From Lactobacillus sp. W8174 (GTDB lineage Bacteria > Bacillota > Bacilli > Lactobacillales > Lactobacillaceae), in contig NZ_JACFRN010000003.1 of NCBI RefSeq assembly GCF_016100975.1, forward strand, positions 186,001 through 250,000: a stretch of DNA of 64,000 bases, written 5' to 3'. The notes beneath the pieces were generated by a model. It saw nothing but the letters and a program-made list of their open reading frames with translations, had not been told where the DNA came from and did no database searches. The first letter of the stretch is position 1. The number at the start of each line of letters is the position of its first letter. Positions 59,971 through 64,000 of the stretch are shown piece by piece. The position numbers were made by a program, and so were the translations under genes.

Positions 59971-60635
59971 TTTTAACCTATGCGACCCATAAAAAATGGG
60001 TATTTAAAAATCCGGGAATAAAAGTTATTGGATTGCAAAGCCCAATTGCATACCGTGATATAATTCAAGGCTTTCAAGGAAGAAACAAGATGTTAATTTG
60101 TTCGGAGGATGATTATAGTCCCCTTGATGTAAGTAAAACTTTTGATTTTATTGGCGATCCACTACTTAGTGGTGATATTACCAAAAAGTATATGCCTCAT
60201 ATTGTAAGTAGTTACCTAAAAAATTTAGATGAAGAGAATCGTAATAAGGTGATGAAGTCTTTTTATAATCTAGAGTCAACCTTGCAGGACTCACTTTTAC
60301 TTGAAGATTTACCCTTAGCAATTAATTTTGATGAAGACTTAAAAAAACTACTTAAGTTCACGGAAATTCATTTTGATAAATCAATGTTGTTTAGTATATA
60401 TGGTACAATAGAAACAGTTTTAAAAATTCACCAGATGTGTAATTTAAAATCTGTTCCTGTTATCTGTAATGTAGCTCATTACTTGGAAGAACAGGAGTGG
60501 CAAGAGTTAGCTAGTCTTGTTACGGAAATGAATTTAATTTTGATTGTAATTGAATTCACGACGAAAGAAAATTTGGCAATATCTAAAGACATACCTTTTT
60601 ATTATATTGATAAAGATCTAATCGATTGGTACTAG
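59967..60635 (+). CDS. csn2: CRISPR-associated protein Csn2
   Basis: 222 residues, typical Csn2 length. Visible blocks are IKVIGLQSPIAYRDIIQGFQG at the N-terminus, TFDFIGDPLLSGDITKKYM and the C-terminal DLPLAINFDEDLKKLLKFTEIHFD with an ISKDIPFYYIDKDLIDWY end. Csn2 forms a calcium-bound tetrameric ring that slides on DNA ends and is needed for spacer acquisition in II-A systems. It lies 32 bases before the first repeat. Confidence 0.95.
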   Translation: MILTYATHKKWVFKNPGIKVIGLQSPIAYRDIIQGFQGRNKMLICSEDDYSPLDVSKTFDFIGDPLLSGDITKKYMPHIVSSYLKNLDEENRNKVMKSFYNLESTLQDSLLLEDLPLAINFDEDLKKLLKFTEIHFDKSMLFSIYGTIETVLKIHQMCNLKSVPVICNVAHYLEEQEWQELASLVTEMNLILIVIEFTTKENLAISKDIPFYYIDKDLIDWY

Positions 60636-60667
60636 CAACAATATTAAAATCAGATTATAAAACATCG
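60636..60667 (+). other. CRISPR leader end
   Basis: Only 32 bases separate the csn2 stop from the first repeat. The sequence is AT-rich and ends ACATCG before the repeat. Any leader promoter must reach into csn2; TATGGTACAAT around 60400 is a possible element. Confidence 0.5.
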
Positions 60668-63542
60668 GTTTTAGATGATTGTTAGATCAATGATGATTAG
60701 AACTTAGCAGATACTTAAATTGTTCTTTAGTGAGTTTTAGATGATTGTTAGATCAATGATGATTAGAACAAGGTAGGTTGTCTCGCTGGGAAAATAATAG
60801 TTTTAGATGATTGTTAGATCAATGATGATTAGAACAAGTTTACATGGGAGTTATGCGCAATATTGGTTTTAGATGATTGTTAGATCAATGATGATTAGAA
60901 CAATAGTATTGCTCCCACAACACACATACTCGTTTTAGATGATTGTTAGATCAATGATGATTAGAACTTTCCATTTCTTTTCTAAATGTTTCTTTATGTT
61001 TTAGATGATTGTTAGATCAATGATGATTAGAACTCAAAAACCCACAAACAGGCACAATGTTTAGTTTTAGATGATTGTTAGATCAATGATGATTAGAACC
61101 AGCACTTAAGCTACCTCTTCTTTGTTTAGGTTTTAGATGATTGTTAGATCAATGATGATTAGAACACATCTGGGTTTGCGGATTATCACCATCAAGTTTT
61201 AGATGATTGTTAGATCAATGATGATTAGAACCTAAAAAGCCGCCTAAAAAGTTCTGGTCATGTTTTAGATGATTGTTAGATCAATGATGATTAGAACGAA
61301 GCATGGTTTAGCATTAGCACACCGTCAGTTTTAGATGATTGTTAGATCAATGATGATTAGAACCGATAATTAGATATTATGTTGATCGGTTAGGTTTTAG
61401 ATGATTGTTAGATCAATGATGATTAGAACCAGCTGAAGGAATGATTGAGAAAGCTTACCGTTTTAGATGATTGTTAGATCAATGATGATTAGAACCCAAA
61501 ATTAGAGCTATTGATCGATTTGATGGTTTTAGATGATTGTTAGATCAATGATGATTAGAACTTGTGTTAATAATGAAAAAATATCAGAGTTGTTTTAGAT
61601 GATTGTTAGATCAATGATGATTAGAACTTTTCGGAGCCGTTGTCAGTTTCTTAAATAGTTTTAGATGATTGTTAGATCAATGATGATTAGAACTAACTGG
61701 CCAGAAGTTTTCTTTGTGTACCTGTTTTAGATGATTGTTAGATCAATGATGATTAGAACCTTTACGCTAATAAATAGAGGCAAAGCAAAGTTTTAGATGA
61801 TTGTTAGATCAATGATGATTAGAACTATAATAGCGCCCTACCGTACCTTTCTTGCGTTTTAGATGATTGTTAGATCAATGATGATTAGAACTTAACATAT
61901 TTAGGTATAACTTATCTGGCAGTTTTAGATGATTGTTAGATCAATGATGATTAGAACGATCAATTAAGTTTGGAGTATGTACAATGAGTTTTAGATGATT
62001 GTTAGATCAATGATGATTAGAACACTTGTTTTAATTGATATTCTTCTTCTTCAGTTTTAGATGATTGTTAGATCAATGATGATTAGAACATAATCGTGTG
62101 AGATTGCAACAAGACGCAGGTTTTAGATGATTGTTAGATCAATGATGATTAGAACCTATAATATCATGCTCGTAATGATCAATAAGTTTTAGATGATTGT
62201 TAGATCAATGATGATTAGAACGCCAAACGTAAAGCTAGGTCTAAACATATAGTTTTAGATGATTGTTAGATCAATGATGATTAGAACAATAATAATATTG
62301 AATGTTTTAGTGACATTGTTTTAGATGATTGTTAGATCAATGATGATTAGAACACTATAATGAAGAAGAAAATTATGACCTAAGTTTTAGATGATTGTTA
62401 GATCAATGATGATTAGAACAGCTACAACCATTACCGCAACTAATTTTTTGTTTTAGATGATTGTTAGATCAATGATGATTAGAACGCGCAGGTGCTATTA
62501 TGGGTAAAATGACTGGTTTTAGATGATTGTTAGATCAATGATGATTAGAACTGGAAGTATTAGGAAATGCTGCGATATCCTGTTTTAGATGATTGTTAGA
62601 TCAATGATGATTAGAACTGAAACATTAAGAGCTCGAGTAATTTACGAGTTTTAGATGATTGTTAGATCAATGATGATTAGAACTTAAGAAAAACATTGCA
62701 CAGACGGACATGGTGTTTTAGATGATTGTTAGATCAATGATGATTAGAACAATACTTTGCACAAAGTGCGTTAGCTACTAGTTTTAGATGATTGTTAGAT
62801 CAATGATGATTAGAACTGCAGGCTAATCAAAACTCACCTTTTCAAAGTTTTAGATGATTGTTAGATCAATGATGATTAGAACTCAGTAACTGTATATAAT
62901 AAAGATTATGAAGTTTTAGATGATTGTTAGATCAATGATGATTAGAACAATTCCCGGTTAGGAATAAACTTCTGCCCTGTTTTAGATGATTGTTAGATCA
63001 ATGATGATTAGAACTCAAAAATGAACAATTTAGAAACCATTTTAGTTTTAGATGATTGTTAGATCAATGATGATTAGAACAAACCTGAAACCTGTGTTAA
63101 CATTTTCCACGTTTTAGATGATTGTTAGATCAATGATGATTAGAACTTGAACTTAGTGAATAATTTAGTTTTTGTAGTTTTAGATGATTGTTAGATCAAT
63201 GATGATTAGAACTGAATGATTTATCGGAAACATTAGCTCACAGTTTTAGATGATTGTTAGATCAATGATGATTAGAACGCGAGCGCGGCTATCATATCTA
63301 TGACAACTGTTTTAGATGATTGTTAGATCAATGATGATTAGAACATATAATCCAATCGACCCAGACAACATCACGTTTTAGATGATTGTTAGATCAATGA
63401 TGATTAGAACACTTACTTATTGTTTTCAAACTCATCATCAGTTTTAGATGATTGTTAGATCAATGATGATTAGAACAAACATGACTTTGAAAAATTGGTT
63501 TACCTTGTTTTAGATGATTGTTAGATTAATAGTGATTAGAGC
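60668..63542 (+). CRISPR. Type II-A CRISPR array, 44 repeats and 43 spacers
   Basis: 36-base repeats beginning GTTTTAGATGATTGTTAG and ending ATGATGATTAGAAC recur every 66 bases from 60668, with 30-base spacers. All starts were checked: the period is exact except for spacer 31 (62684-62714), which has 31 bases. The first 43 repeats look identical. The last (63507-63542) differs at four positions in its 3' half, marking the leader-distal end. No two spacers are identical by eye. The repeat strand is the same as cas9 and the leader is on the csn2 side. Confidence 0.99.
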
Positions 63543-63576
63543 ATAATTAATTGGGTTAAGGAAAGAGCAATTTAAA

Positions 63577-63729
63577 ATGAAAAAGTCAGTCAAATTAAAG
63601 AAATAAGGCAATTCTAGGGCGGCTATTATTCCTAGAAAAGTGCTGAAAGAAATAAACCCAGATGAGCTATTTACAGAGTTTGCAATAGACTTCGATAAAG
63701 ATAAGCAGTCTATTACGCTAAAAAATTGA
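63577..63729 (+). pseudogene. AbrB/MazE-type antitoxin pseudogene
   Basis: The frame from ATG at 63577 reads MKKSVKLKK, a TAA stop at codon 10, then GNSRAAIIPRKVLKEINPDE through DKDKQSITLKN and TGA. This is the SpoVT-AbrB/MazE swapped-hairpin domain (KxGNSxAxxIPKxxL). The stop replaces what was most likely CAA or AAA. GAAAG upstream could have been the Shine-Dalgarno site. No toxin gene follows. Restart after the stop would lose the first strand, so the protein is probably not functional. Confidence 0.75.
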
Positions 63730-64000
63730 AAGCCAAATATAATTTCTTTAATAAAGTAATTGCGCAATATATTACGTTACTATAACAAAGAAAGAATTAA
63801 GGAAAAACTGAATGACTGAGTCCGAGAGAATATCTAGCTCATGCCTTAAAGAAATGACATTGACTTTTGGTTACTCAGTACATACTACTTTTAATACTTT
63901 AAGAAATTGACACTAATAAAGAAGGGTTACTATTTGTTCAAATGCAAAACATACTAAAAAGTAACAACAACAAACTATACCTTTTGTCAGTGATCACCGA
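63730..64000. other. Non-coding or decayed sequence at right edge
   Basis: No convincing gene in the remaining 271 bases. A 32-codon frame (MTESERISSSCLKEM...) starting at 63811 has no clear Shine-Dalgarno site and is not recognised. The region looks like gene debris, in line with the antitoxin pseudogene before it. Confidence 0.5.

Noticed and set aside
63510-63767. 85-codon minus-strand frame at the array end
   Set aside because: Overlaps the last repeat and the antitoxin pseudogene in antisense; no Shine-Dalgarno site and no recognisable domain.

Overview
The window reads as a chromosomal segment from a low-GC lactic acid bacterium of the family Lactobacillaceae, most likely Lactobacillus in the narrow sense. 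Reasons: the rsmG-noc-parA-parB-DUF951-ychF order seen near the origin of many Firmicutes, a MurE without the diaminopimelate-type Arg motif, both D- and L-2-hydroxyacid dehydrogenases, many PTS operons, and a type II-A CRISPR system with a large Cas9. The species cannot be fixed from the sequence alone. No rRNA or tRNA genes and no intact insertion sequence were seen.

Layout. 0-9.9 kb is housekeeping: a TetR fragment at the edge, two FMN reductases, a tyrosine phosphatase, an ApbE flavinyltransferase, CvpA, then the chromosome-partition cluster and YchF. 10-20.7 kb holds a heterodimeric ABC exporter, an osmolyte-type ABC importer with a permease/binding-protein fusion, an OmpR-type two-component system, MurE and an aspartate/glutamate racemase. 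21.1-24.8 kb is a complete riboflavin operon (ribD-ribE-ribBA-ribH) behind an FMN riboswitch with its own terminator. 24.9-50.6 kb is an accessory sugar-alcohol region. It has three separate galactitol-type PTS systems (IIA, IIB, IIC), SIS-fold sugar-phosphate isomerases, RpiB/LacAB isomerases, two ribulose-phosphate-epimerase-like proteins, a PfkB kinase, a class II aldolase, and four local regulators (two DeoR, one PRD/EIIA activator, one LacI).

The most unusual structure lies inside that region, on the minus strand at 41.0-45.5 kb. It is an ABC importer for which the family suggests aromatic amino acids (binding lipoprotein, permease, ATPase), plus a second, orphan binding-lipoprotein gene. 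Each lipoprotein gene has its own consensus promoter and its own long leader. Each leader contains a 21-codon tyrosine/phenylalanine-rich open reading frame with a strong Shine-Dalgarno site, followed by a chain of six segments that can pair 1:2, 2:3, 3:4, 4:5 and 5:6, the last being an intrinsic terminator just before the lipoprotein gene. This is the layout expected for ribosome-mediated attenuation and replaces the T-box normally expected in this group.

50.9-54.2 kb carries sigma-54 (rpoN), an aldo/keto reductase and an L-2-hydroxyisocaproate-type dehydrogenase. 54.4-63.5 kb is a complete type II-A CRISPR-Cas locus: cas9, a tracrRNA on the opposite strand, cas1, cas2, csn2, and an array of 44 repeats and 43 spacers. 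The right edge is decayed DNA with an AbrB/MazE-type antitoxin pseudogene.
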